A DNA stretch of 29,989 nucleotides, from positions 1-29,989 of the forward strand of contig JBOHCT010000024.1 of assembly GCA_050699055.1 (NCBI GenBank). The letters are read 5' to 3'. Both the position numbers and the translations under genes were made by a program. The stretch is from JBOHCT01 sp050699055 (GTDB lineage Bacteria > Actinomycetota > Actinomycetes > Streptosporangiales > JBOHCT01). This document shows, one piece after another, positions 23,728-29,989 of this stretch; the first letter of the stretch is position 1; the number at the start of each line of letters is the position of its first letter. A model generated the notes under the pieces. That model ran no database searches. It was not told the origin of the DNA and saw only the letters and a list, made by a program, of their open reading frames with translations.

Positions 23728-25665
23728 GTGGTTGTCGACCTGGGCGGCCCACCCCGTGGGCGGGGACGCCCGACACGCTACGTCGCGGCGGCCGTCGCCC
23801 TCGTCCTTCTCATCGGGGGCGGCGTCGTCGCCTGGCGGTGGCTGGCCGACGACTCCGCGGAGCGGGCGCGCGCCGCAGCCGATCGCTTCGCCGCCGCGTG
23901 GCCCTCGGACACGCTGGCAAGCCTGCACTACGACGGCGTACCGGGCACGAAAGTCGCCGACCGCTACCACCGGATCGTCAAGGGCCTCGACTCGACCACG
24001 GTCGCCGTCCGTACGAGAAGCGCCGCCCTTACCGGCGACACCGCGAGGGCCCGCTTCGCCGTGACCTGGACGCTGCGGGGGAAGACGCGGTGGCGGTACG
24101 ACACCACCGCACGCCTCGTCGAACACGGCGACGCGTGGCGGGTGCACTGGGCGCCGTCGGTGGTCCATCCCAAGCTGGGACCCGGCGACCTCCTCGTCAC
24201 CGACCGCGAGCAGCCGAAGCGCGCCCCGATCCTCGGCCGGGACGGCGAACCGCTGGTCACCGAGCGCCCCGTCGAACACATCGGCGTCGTCCCGGGTAAA
24301 GTCCCCGACCCGACCGAGCTCGCCCGATCGCTGCACGACCTGCTCGACATCGACGCGGGGGAGCTGGCCCGACGCGTCCGCACGAGCGACGCCGATGTCC
24401 TCGTCCCCGTGATCACCCTGCGGGAACAGGACTTCCACCCAGTCGAGGCGCGGCTGCGGGCGCTGCCGGGCGTGACCTGGAGCCACGGCACACTGCCGCT
24501 CGCCCCCACGCGCGCGTTCGCCCGCGCCCTGCTCGGCACGGTCGGACCGGTAACCGCCGAGATCGTCAAGGAGTCCGGCGGCCGCTACGCCGCCGGGGAC
24601 GTCGCCGGCCTGTCCGGCCTGCAGCGTGCCTACGACGGACGACTCGCCGGTACGCCAGGAACGCGCGTCCTCGCCGAGCACCCCGACACGAACGGCGGGC
24701 AGGACAAGGCGACGACGCTGTTCACCCGCCGGCCGAGGCCGGGCCGGCCGGTGCGTACGACACTGGACGCGCGCGTGCAACGGGCCGCGGACGCCGCGCT
24801 CTCCGGCACCACGGAGAGGGCCGCGCTGGTCGCCATGGACGTGCCGACGGGTGACGTCCTCGCCGTCGGTAACGGGCCCGACCCCGGCGGGTACGACCGT
24901 GCCCTGTTGGGGCGCTACCCTCCGGGCTCCACGTTCAAGGTCGTGACGACCCTCGCACTGCTCCGGCAGGGCCTGGGTGTGGACGAGGCCGTGCGCTGCC
25001 CCGAGTACGCACACGTGGGCGGCAAGGCGTTCCACAACTACCAGCACGAGGTGCTCGGGCAGGTGCCGTTCCACGTCGACTTCGCGAAGTCCTGCAACAC
25101 CGCGTTCGTCGGGCTCTCCTCGCGGCTCGACAACACCGCTCTGGCCGACGCCGCGAAGGCCCTCGGTGTGGGTGTGCCGTACCACCTGGGGGTCCCGGCG
25201 TTCTCCGGCACGGTGCCGCCCCCGGGGTCGCCGATCGGCAAGGCCGCCTCCGTGATCGGCCAGGGGCAGGTCGTCGTGAGCCCCCTGGCGCTGGCGACAG
25301 CGGCCGCCAGCGTCGCCCGCGGCACGTACGCGCCGCCGCGCCTCGTAACGAGCCCTGAGCCGAAGGGTGCGAAGCCCGCCGGGAGCGGAAAGATCCATCA
25401 GGCCGCGACCCTGCGGCACTTGATGCGCGAGGTGGTGACCTCGGGTACCGGACGGGTGGTCGCCGACGTCCCGGGCGGGCCGGTCCACGCCAAGACCGGC
25501 ACCGCCGAGTACGGCAACGGCAACCCGCCCAAGACCCACGCGTGGTTCATCGGTTTCCAGGGCGACCTCGCCTTTGCCGTCTTCGTCCAGAACGGTGACA
25601 GCGGCGGAACCGTGGCCGCTCCGATCGCGACCCGCTTCCTCGAGAGGCTGGCGTCGCATGGATGA
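23728..25665 (+). CDS. Class B penicillin-binding protein with MecA-type N-terminal domain
   Basis: The 645-residue product has one N-terminal membrane helix (about 18-36) and an NTF2-like MecA_N domain (about 44-150). A dimerisation region follows, then a transpeptidase domain with all three active-site motifs: STFK (Ser 401, Lys 404), SCN (455-457) and KTG (589-591). It should cross-link peptidoglycan outside the membrane. The architecture resembles the PBP2a-like/PbpA group of actinomycetes; intrinsic beta-lactam tolerance is possible but cannot be read from the sequence. GTG 23728 is set by AGGAGG at 23718-23723. The downstream gap carries a large dyad. Confidence 0.93.
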   Translation: MVVDLGGPPRGRGRPTRYVAAAVALVLLIGGGVVAWRWLADDSAERARAAADRFAAAWPSDTLASLHYDGVPGTKVADRYHRIVKGLDSTTVAVRTRSAALTGDTARARFAVTWTLRGKTRWRYDTTARLVEHGDAWRVHWAPSVVHPKLGPGDLLVTDREQPKRAPILGRDGEPLVTERPVEHIGVVPGKVPDPTELARSLHDLLDIDAGELARRVRTSDADVLVPVITLREQDFHPVEARLRALPGVTWSHGTLPLAPTRAFARALLGTVGPVTAEIVKESGGRYAAGDVAGLSGLQRAYDGRLAGTPGTRVLAEHPDTNGGQDKATTLFTRRPRPGRPVRTTLDARVQRAADAALSGTTERAALVAMDVPTGDVLAVGNGPDPGGYDRALLGRYPPGSTFKVVTTLALLRQGLGVDEAVRCPEYAHVGGKAFHNYQHEVLGQVPFHVDFAKSCNTAFVGLSSRLDNTALADAAKALGVGVPYHLGVPAFSGTVPPPGSPIGKAASVIGQGQVVVSPLALATAAASVARGTYAPPRLVTSPEPKGAKPAGSGKIHQAATLRHLMREVVTSGTGRVVADVPGGPVHAKTGTAEYGNGNPPKTHAWFIGFQGDLAFAVFVQNGDSGGTVAAPIATRFLERLASHG

Positions 25666-25687
25666 GCACCCGCCCCCCGCACTTTCC

Positions 25688-25749
25688 GCCGATCTTGAAG
25701 ATATCGGGCACTTACTCCCGGGTAACCCACCGATAACATCAAGATCGGC
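25688..25749. promoter_or_regulatory. Paired 19-bp dyad operators forming a 62-bp palindrome
   Basis: Two sites of the form CCGAT-N9-ATCGG lie at 25689-25707 and 25730-25748, with centres 41 bases apart (close to four helical turns). They are also inverted copies of each other: the 20-base arms 25688-25707 and 25730-25749 match at 18 positions. The block lies between the PBP stop and the deacetylase start, with a CCCGGG core in the middle. It is best read as cooperative regulator sites for the deacetylase/M20 operon; a terminator role for the PBP gene is the alternative. Confidence 0.65.
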
Positions 25750-25781
25750 GCGAAGGGGGGCGCCGGAAGGAGGAGAGGGAC

Positions 25782-26693
25782 GTGAGCGAACCACAGGTGG
25801 AGCCGTGGCGGTGGGACGAGTCGACCTGGCGCGGCCACGTGGAGCACGTCCGGGCGGGTCGGTCGCTGGCCCCGCGCACCTGGCCGGGAGGCGCCAAGCT
25901 CGGGGTCGCGCTGTCGTTCGACTCTGACCACGAGACCATCCCACTGCGCGACGGCGAGACCAGCCCGGGCAGGCTCGCCCAGGGCGAGTACGGCTCGCGG
26001 GTCGGGGCGCGGCGGGTCCTCGCGCTGCTTGACCGCCACCGGGTGCCTGCGACGTTCTTCATGCCGGCGGTATCGGCCCTGCTCCACCCGGACGAGGTGA
26101 AGAGCTACGCCGCCGCCGGTCACGAGGTCGCCGCGCACGGCTGGATCCACGAGCGCACCACCCGGCTCGCACCCGACGACGAGCGGGACCTCGCGCGCCG
26201 ATCCGTCGACACCCTCGAGAAGCTCACCGGCGTACGGCCGGTCGGCGTGCGCACACCCTCGTGGGACTTCAGCGCCCACACGCTCGCGATCACCCGCGGG
26301 CTCGGGCTCGCGTACGACTCCTCGCTGATGGCCGACGACGAGCCGTACGAGCTGGTCGAGGACGGCGAGGCCACCGGCCTCGTGGAGATCCCCGTGGAAT
26401 GGATCCGCGACGACGCACCGTACTTCATGATGGAGCGCCACGCCTCGCTGCGCCCCTACACCCCGCCGCGCGGGGTGCTCACGATCTGGCGTGACGAGTT
26501 CGACCTCGCCTACGCCGAGGGCGGGCTGTTCCAGCTCACCATGCACCCGCACATCATCGGCCACCGCTCGCGCATGGCGATCCTCGACGAGCTGCTCGCC
26601 CACATAGGCTCGCGGGCGGACGTGTGGTACGCCACCCACGCCCAGGTCGCCGACTACGTCCGTACCGCCGAACCCAGGGAGAAGACCGCCTGA
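25782..26693 (+). CDS. Polysaccharide deacetylase-fold hydrolase (PuuE/HpPgdA-like)
   Basis: The 303-residue soluble protein has the NodB-fold motifs in the variant form of the PuuE / Helicobacter PgdA-like branch: SFDSDHE (Asp 47, Asp 49) and HGWIHE (His 119, His 123), then RTPSWDFSAHTL and a late TMHPHIIGHRSRM. Members of this branch act on small cyclic amides or ureides as well as on glycans, so the substrate may not be a polysaccharide. GTG 25782 follows GGAGGAGAGG. Its stop shares one base with the M20 gene start (TGATG), and together they look like a two-gene catabolic operon behind the double dyad. Confidence 0.85.
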   Translation: MSEPQVEPWRWDESTWRGHVEHVRAGRSLAPRTWPGGAKLGVALSFDSDHETIPLRDGETSPGRLAQGEYGSRVGARRVLALLDRHRVPATFFMPAVSALLHPDEVKSYAAAGHEVAAHGWIHERTTRLAPDDERDLARRSVDTLEKLTGVRPVGVRTPSWDFSAHTLAITRGLGLAYDSSLMADDEPYELVEDGEATGLVEIPVEWIRDDAPYFMMERHASLRPYTPPRGVLTIWRDEFDLAYAEGGLFQLTMHPHIIGHRSRMAILDELLAHIGSRADVWYATHAQVADYVRTAEPREKTA

Positions 26694-27868
26694 TGAGCGC
26701 GCCCACAACGGACAACCTGCCGGAGATCGACGTCGAGAGGCTGCGGGCCTGGCTGGAGGGCCGCCGCCAGGAGATGGTCGACGACCTCGCCGCGTACGTG
26801 TCGACCGAGACCCCCAGCACGGACAAGCGCTGCCTCGACGCCGGGCTCGCGTGGGTACGCGGCTGGCTGGACGGTTCCCTGGGCGCACCCGCCGCCGCGC
26901 GGACTGTCGAGGGCGGTGAGCGCGGCGACATCCTCGTCGCGGACTACCCGGGAGTCGGGGACAGACCCGTAGCGCTGCTCTGCCACTACGACACGGTCTG
27001 GGACGAGGGCACCCTGGCGGACTGGCCCTTCACGGTCGACGGCGACCGTGCCACCGGACCCGGCGTGTTCGACATGAAAGCCGGCCTCGTCCAGGCCGTG
27101 TGGGGGCTGCGCGCGCTCGACGCCGCCGGCCTCGCCCGGCCTCCGGTGCGCCTGGTGCTGAACGGCGACGAGGAGATCGGGAGCCCAGCGTCGCGCCCGG
27201 TCATCGAGGACGCCAGCGCGGCCGCCAGCGCCGTCCTCGTCTTCGAGGCGAGCGCGGGAGGCGCGATCAAGACGGCCCGTAAGGGTGTCGGCATCTACCG
27301 GGTCACGACGCGCGGCGTCGAGGCCCACGCGGGGCTCGACCCGACGAAGGGGGCGAGCGCGATCGAGGAGATCGCCCGTGTCACGTTGCGGCTGCACGCG
27401 CTGACCGACCTCGAGGCCGGCACGACCGTCAACGTCGGGCTGCTGGGCGGAGGCACCCGTACCAACGTGATCGCAGGCGAGGCGGTGGCCGACATCGACG
27501 TACGCGCACGGACGGCGCCGGAGGCGGACCGGGTCGAGCGCTTCATCGAGACGCTCGGCACCCACGACCCGCGGGTGACCCTTACCGTCGAGGGCGGCTG
27601 GAACCGGCCGGTGATGGAACGCACGGAGCCGATCACACGGATGTACGAGGTGGCGCGCGCACTCGCGGCTCGCATGGACGTCGACCTGCGCGAAGCCGTG
27701 GTCGGCGGGGCAAGCGACGGCAACTTCGCCGCGGCGATGGGGCTCCCCGTGCTCGACGGGTTCGGCGCCGTCGGCGACGGCGCGCACGCCCGGCACGAGC
27801 ACGTCAGCCTCGACGGCATGGTCGAGCGCTCCGCGCTGGCGGCCGCCGTCCTGCACGCCCTGGGCTGA
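26693..27868 (+). CDS. M20-family metallopeptidase (carboxypeptidase G2-like)
   Basis: The 391-residue product has the M20 dinuclear zinc motifs in order: CHYDTVW (His 98, Asp 100), GVFDMKAG (bridging Asp 127), GDEEIGS (base Glu 160, ligand Glu 161), and a C-terminal RHEHVSLDGM. The lid domain follows the catalytic motifs (residues about 190-300, GVEAHAGLDPTKGASAI). Such enzymes split C-terminal glutamate, acyl-amino acid or carbamoyl amides in the cytosol. With a PuuE-like hydrolase next to it, sequential breakdown of an amide or ureide substrate is plausible. ATG 26693 is fixed by the one-base overlap with the previous stop. Its 3' end overlaps the convergent mftF frame by 65 bases. Confidence 0.9.
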   Translation: MSAPTTDNLPEIDVERLRAWLEGRRQEMVDDLAAYVSTETPSTDKRCLDAGLAWVRGWLDGSLGAPAAARTVEGGERGDILVADYPGVGDRPVALLCHYDTVWDEGTLADWPFTVDGDRATGPGVFDMKAGLVQAVWGLRALDAAGLARPPVRLVLNGDEEIGSPASRPVIEDASAAASAVLVFEASAGGAIKTARKGVGIYRVTTRGVEAHAGLDPTKGASAIEEIARVTLRLHALTDLEAGTTVNVGLLGGGTRTNVIAGEAVADIDVRARTAPEADRVERFIETLGTHDPRVTLTVEGGWNRPVMERTEPITRMYEVARALAARMDVDLREAVVGGASDGNFAAAMGLPVLDGFGAVGDGAHARHEHVSLDGMVERSALAAAVLHALG

Positions 27869-29327
27869 GCGGGTCCATGTCAACTGCGCCCCCACGGCCG
27901 GGCCACGACTTGAGGTCGGGTACGAGCGGGGCGCGGGTACGCTCCCGGACACAGCCGGCCCACAGACCCGCTCCGTACGCCAGGTCGTCGAGCAGCCGCA
28001 GCGCCGTCCAGCGGACAGGGTCGACGGGGGGACGGCGGCGTACCCACTCCGCGAGGTACGGCACCGTCGCGCATGCCGCGACCGCCGGGCGCGCCCGGGG
28101 CCACGCCATCGACGTCGCCGCGAGCGGCCACCACGCGCGTACGACGGCGTCCGCGACCTGACGGCCGGCGAACAGGTGCCCGAGGGCCGCGATACGTAGG
28201 GGTTCCCGCGGCGACGACAACAGGCCACGAAGCCGGCGGGGAAGAAGGGCCGCGGTCGCGCCGGCCACGGCGAGGCCGGCGTCCGGCCTGCCCAGCCCGG
28301 CGAGCGTCCACGCGGCCGCACTCCACACGGAGACGGCGAGCGGCGCGAGCGCGCCCTCGTGGCGCGACGCCAGCGGCGCGGCGGACGTGCCGTACCTGGC
28401 CCGCTGGCGCGCCAAGGCCGGGAGGCTCCCCCGCGGCGGATGGGCGACCGTCCCCCGCGGCTCGTACCGCACCGCCCATCCCGATCCGGCGAGCCGCCAG
28501 ACCAGATCGACGTCCTCACCGACCCGCAGCGCCTCGTCGAACCCGCCGCACGCCTCGAGCGCCTCCCTGCGTACGACGAGCGCGGCCGAGGGCACGTACG
28601 CGACCCGCGCACCCGGCCGGACGATGCCGGCGGTGGGGCCGAGATCGAGTGGGGACCTGACGGACTCGTAGCGGGCAAGGACGCCGGGCGCGGTCGGGCA
28701 GACGACCCGGGGTGCGACGGCGGCGACCCGCGGATCCGCGAAGTGCGGCAGTAGTGGGTCCAGCCACCCGGGTTCGGGCACGCAGTCAGCGTCCACGAAC
28801 GCCACGAGCGGCGTCGACGTCCTACGCCAGCCGGCGTTGCGGGCGGCCGCGGGGCCCCTCGCTCGCGGGTGCCGGACAGACGCCGTGCCGACGGGAGGCG
28901 AGGAGCCGTCGTCAACCACGACCGTCCGGGCGACATCGTCGAGGGCGGCGAGCGTCCGCTCGAGGCCGGCGGGCCTGTCCCTGACCGGGACGACCACGCT
29001 CACCTCCGAGGGACAGAAGGGGGACGTTACCGGACACGGCTGGGCGATCCCCGTGCTCAGCAGCCGGCGAGCCAGGCGCTGCGCGCCGGGACGGGGCCCG
29101 AGCGGCGCTCCCCCGCTCCACGCGTCCACGAGCGCGCGACCGGCGTCGGTCAGCTTGAGTACCCGCAGCGGGGAGCCGCCGATCAGCACCCTTCCCCCGT
29201 CGGCGCGACGGACGGAGGGACCCAGCGTCAGGCGCAGGTCGGACGGCAGGTCAGCGGTCGTTTGTGAACCTCGCGGGCGTCGGCCCCCGGGGCCTCCTGG
29301 CTTCGGTTCACGAGGGTTGGCGACCAC
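27804..29327 (-). CDS. mftF: Mycofactocin-system glycosyltransferase MftF (N-terminus uncertain)
   Basis: The family-specific N-terminal block LRLTLGPSVRRADGGRVLIGGSPLRVLKL is followed by a GT2 domain (VSVVVPVRDRPAGLERTL, VVVDDGSSPP, FVDADCVPEPGWLDPLL, GEDVDLVWRL) and a hydrophobic C-terminal part. This is the layout of MftF, which adds beta-1,4-linked glucose units to the peptide-derived redox cofactor mycofactocin. Other mft genes would lie upstream, beyond the window. The start is unclear: GTG 29327, four bases after the VWA stop, has no ribosome site, and residues about 5-24 from it are just a translation of the dispersed repeat copy B. The last 25 or so codons overlap the M20 gene, so a shorter end through an unseen frameshift is possible. 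Confidence 0.82.
   Translation of the reverse strand: MVANPREPKPGGPGGRRPRGSQTTADLPSDLRLTLGPSVRRADGGRVLIGGSPLRVLKLTDAGRALVDAWSGGAPLGPRPGAQRLARRLLSTGIAQPCPVTSPFCPSEVSVVVPVRDRPAGLERTLAALDDVARTVVVDDGSSPPVGTASVRHPRARGPAAARNAGWRRTSTPLVAFVDADCVPEPGWLDPLLPHFADPRVAAVAPRVVCPTAPGVLARYESVRSPLDLGPTAGIVRPGARVAYVPSAALVVRREALEACGGFDEALRVGEDVDLVWRLAGSGWAVRYEPRGTVAHPPRGSLPALARQRARYGTSAAPLASRHEGALAPLAVSVWSAAAWTLAGLGRPDAGLAVAGATAALLPRRLRGLLSSPREPLRIAALGHLFAGRQVADAVVRAWWPLAATSMAWPRARPAVAACATVPYLAEWVRRRPPVDPVRWTALRLLDDLAYGAGLWAGCVRERTRAPLVPDLKSWPGRGGAVDMDPLSPGRAGRRPPARSARPCRRG
29260..29296 (-). repeat. 37-bp dispersed repeat, copy B
   Basis: It is the inverted match of 1048-1084 (28 bases identical in a row, 35 of 37 overall). 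The copy lies at the 5' end of mftF. Just beyond it, GTGAACC (29264-29270) and GGTTCAC (29305-29311) form a further inverted pair around the GGCC-rich core, so the full element may be about 50 bp and hairpin-forming. Confidence 0.8.
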
Positions 29328-29331
29328 GGCG

Positions 29332-29989
29332 TCAGGCGAGCACGCCGGTGAGGGCGGGGGCGACGCTGCCGAGCCCATCGACCGGCTGCCAGCGACCGTT
29401 GCCCCGCGCGCTCAGCTCGGCCGCCGCGCGCCTCGCATCCTCCTTACCCGCCGGGCAGAGGACGTGGAGGCGGTCGATCCCGGCCAGGGCGCGGACGGGG
29501 TCGTCGCCGGCGGTCGGGAGGCAGTCGCTCAGCAGCACGACAGTCCTCTCGTCGGCGTGCGCCGTCGCGAGCTGACGGGAGGCGGACCGCAGCGCTTCGG
29601 CGAGGTTCGTGACACCGTGGCCCCGCAGCCCGATGAGATCCCCGACGACGTCGGCGGGCTCCCGGCGCCTGTCCTGCACCTGCAGCACGGTGACGTCGCC
29701 GGCGAACGCGAGCACGCTCGGGTCCGCCCGGTCCTCTGCGAGGACGACGCTCGCCGCGGCCACGGCCGCCACCGACACCGCACGGCCGCCCATCGATCCG
29801 CTCGCGTCGACCGCGAGACATATCGCCCGCCGGCTCGCGGCCCAGTGCCGCGTGACGAGGTCCGCCGGGTCCGGCGGCCGGGAGGCCGCCAGGCGCTCGA
29901 GTGTGCGGTCGATGTCGAGGTCGCCGTCGGCCCCGCGGCCTGATGCAAGACGACGCGTCCCCCGCCGCGGGCGCGTACCCGTGCGGCCG
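29332..29989 (-). CDS. VWA-domain protein (5' part beyond the window)
   Basis: The frame is open from the right edge and ends at TGA 29332. It contains the MIDAS metal motif VDASGSM (plus-strand region about 29788-29808), followed by typical von Willebrand A segments: VLAFAGDVTVLQ, GVTNLAEALRSA (the MIDAS Thr loop) and TVVLLSDCLPTAGDDP. Such proteins often work as adaptors with MoxR-type AAA ATPases or in cofactor maturation. The ATG at 29793 is not the real start because it would cut the MIDAS motif. It lies four bases before the proposed mftF start, so the two are probably co-transcribed; a role in the mycofactocin system is inference. Confidence 0.82.
   Translation of the reverse strand, partial: GRTGTRPRRGTRRLASGRGADGDLDIDRTLERLAASRPPDPADLVTRHWAASRRAICLAVDASGSMGGRAVSVAAVAAASVVLAEDRADPSVLAFAGDVTVLQVQDRRREPADVVGDLIGLRGHGVTNLAEALRSASRQLATAHADERTVVLLSDCLPTAGDDPVRALAGIDRLHVLCPAGKEDARRAAAELSARGNGRWQPVDGLGSVAPALTGVLA

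Noticed and set aside
23674..25944. 756-codon minus-strand frame opposite the PBP gene
   Set aside because: It covers a PBP with complete SxxK, SxN and KTG motifs; the antisense translation is Gly/Arg/Asp-rich without motifs.
26654..28936. 760-codon minus-strand frame across the M20 gene and part of mftF
   Set aside because: It runs in a different frame from mftF and antisense to a well-supported peptidase; no recognisable domain.

Overview
The window is about 30 kb of very GC-rich DNA (codon third positions almost all G or C, frequent GTG starts, ATGA/GTGA gene overlaps). This points to a high-GC actinomycete. A mycofactocin-type glycosyltransferase (MftF) at the right edge and a SigD/ShbA-like sigma factor paired with an RsdA-like anti-sigma factor support that. 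Genus cannot be fixed from the sequence alone. No rRNA, tRNA, CRISPR array or intact transposase gene was seen.

Layout. (1) 1-1039, plus: the tail of an unknown gene and a secreted PF04185-type phosphoesterase lipoprotein. (2) 13294 down to 1093, minus: a tightly coupled surface-glycan operon. In order of transcription it holds a DPM1/GtrB-like glycosyltransferase, a second GT2 enzyme, a PRTase / kinase-like / HAD three-part protein, a Wzx-type flippase fused to an aminoglycoside-phosphotransferase-like kinase, a GT2 enzyme fused to a multi-spanning polymerase-like membrane protein with a low-complexity tail, a small membrane protein, a 42-codon ORF and a NodB deacetylase. Every junction overlaps by 1 to 8 bases. 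(3) 13710-18512, plus: an orphan NarL-type histidine kinase with an altered H-box, a GH16 glucanase, the sigma/anti-sigma pair and an NDP-sugar epimerase. (4) 18518-19941, minus: a 59-aa Cys/His-rich protein and a FemAB/GNAT-like transferase. (5) 20499-27868, plus: a second flippase, a beta-propeller-like lipoprotein, a class B penicillin-binding protein, then a polysaccharide-deacetylase / M20-peptidase pair behind a double dyad operator. (6) 27804-29989, minus: MftF and a VWA-domain protein that runs off the window.

Most of the window fits synthesis, export, trimming and modification of a cell-surface polysaccharide, with cell-wall functions (PBP, FemAB-like, deacetylases) and regulators alongside. 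The least ordinary part is operon (2). It joins glycan assembly to two kinase-like domains and to a phosphoribosyltransferase-like plus HAD-phosphatase module of the sort known from tellurite-resistance-linked (Ter) biosynthetic clusters. This suggests a phosphorylated or nucleoside-like modification of the glycan, which is inference only.

Non-coding structure of note: a 160-bp MITE-like element with 3-bp target duplications and a 56-bp deletion relative of it; a 37-bp repeat present in inverted orientation at both ends of the window, one copy lying at the start of mftF; and several perfect or near-perfect dyads in intergenic regions.
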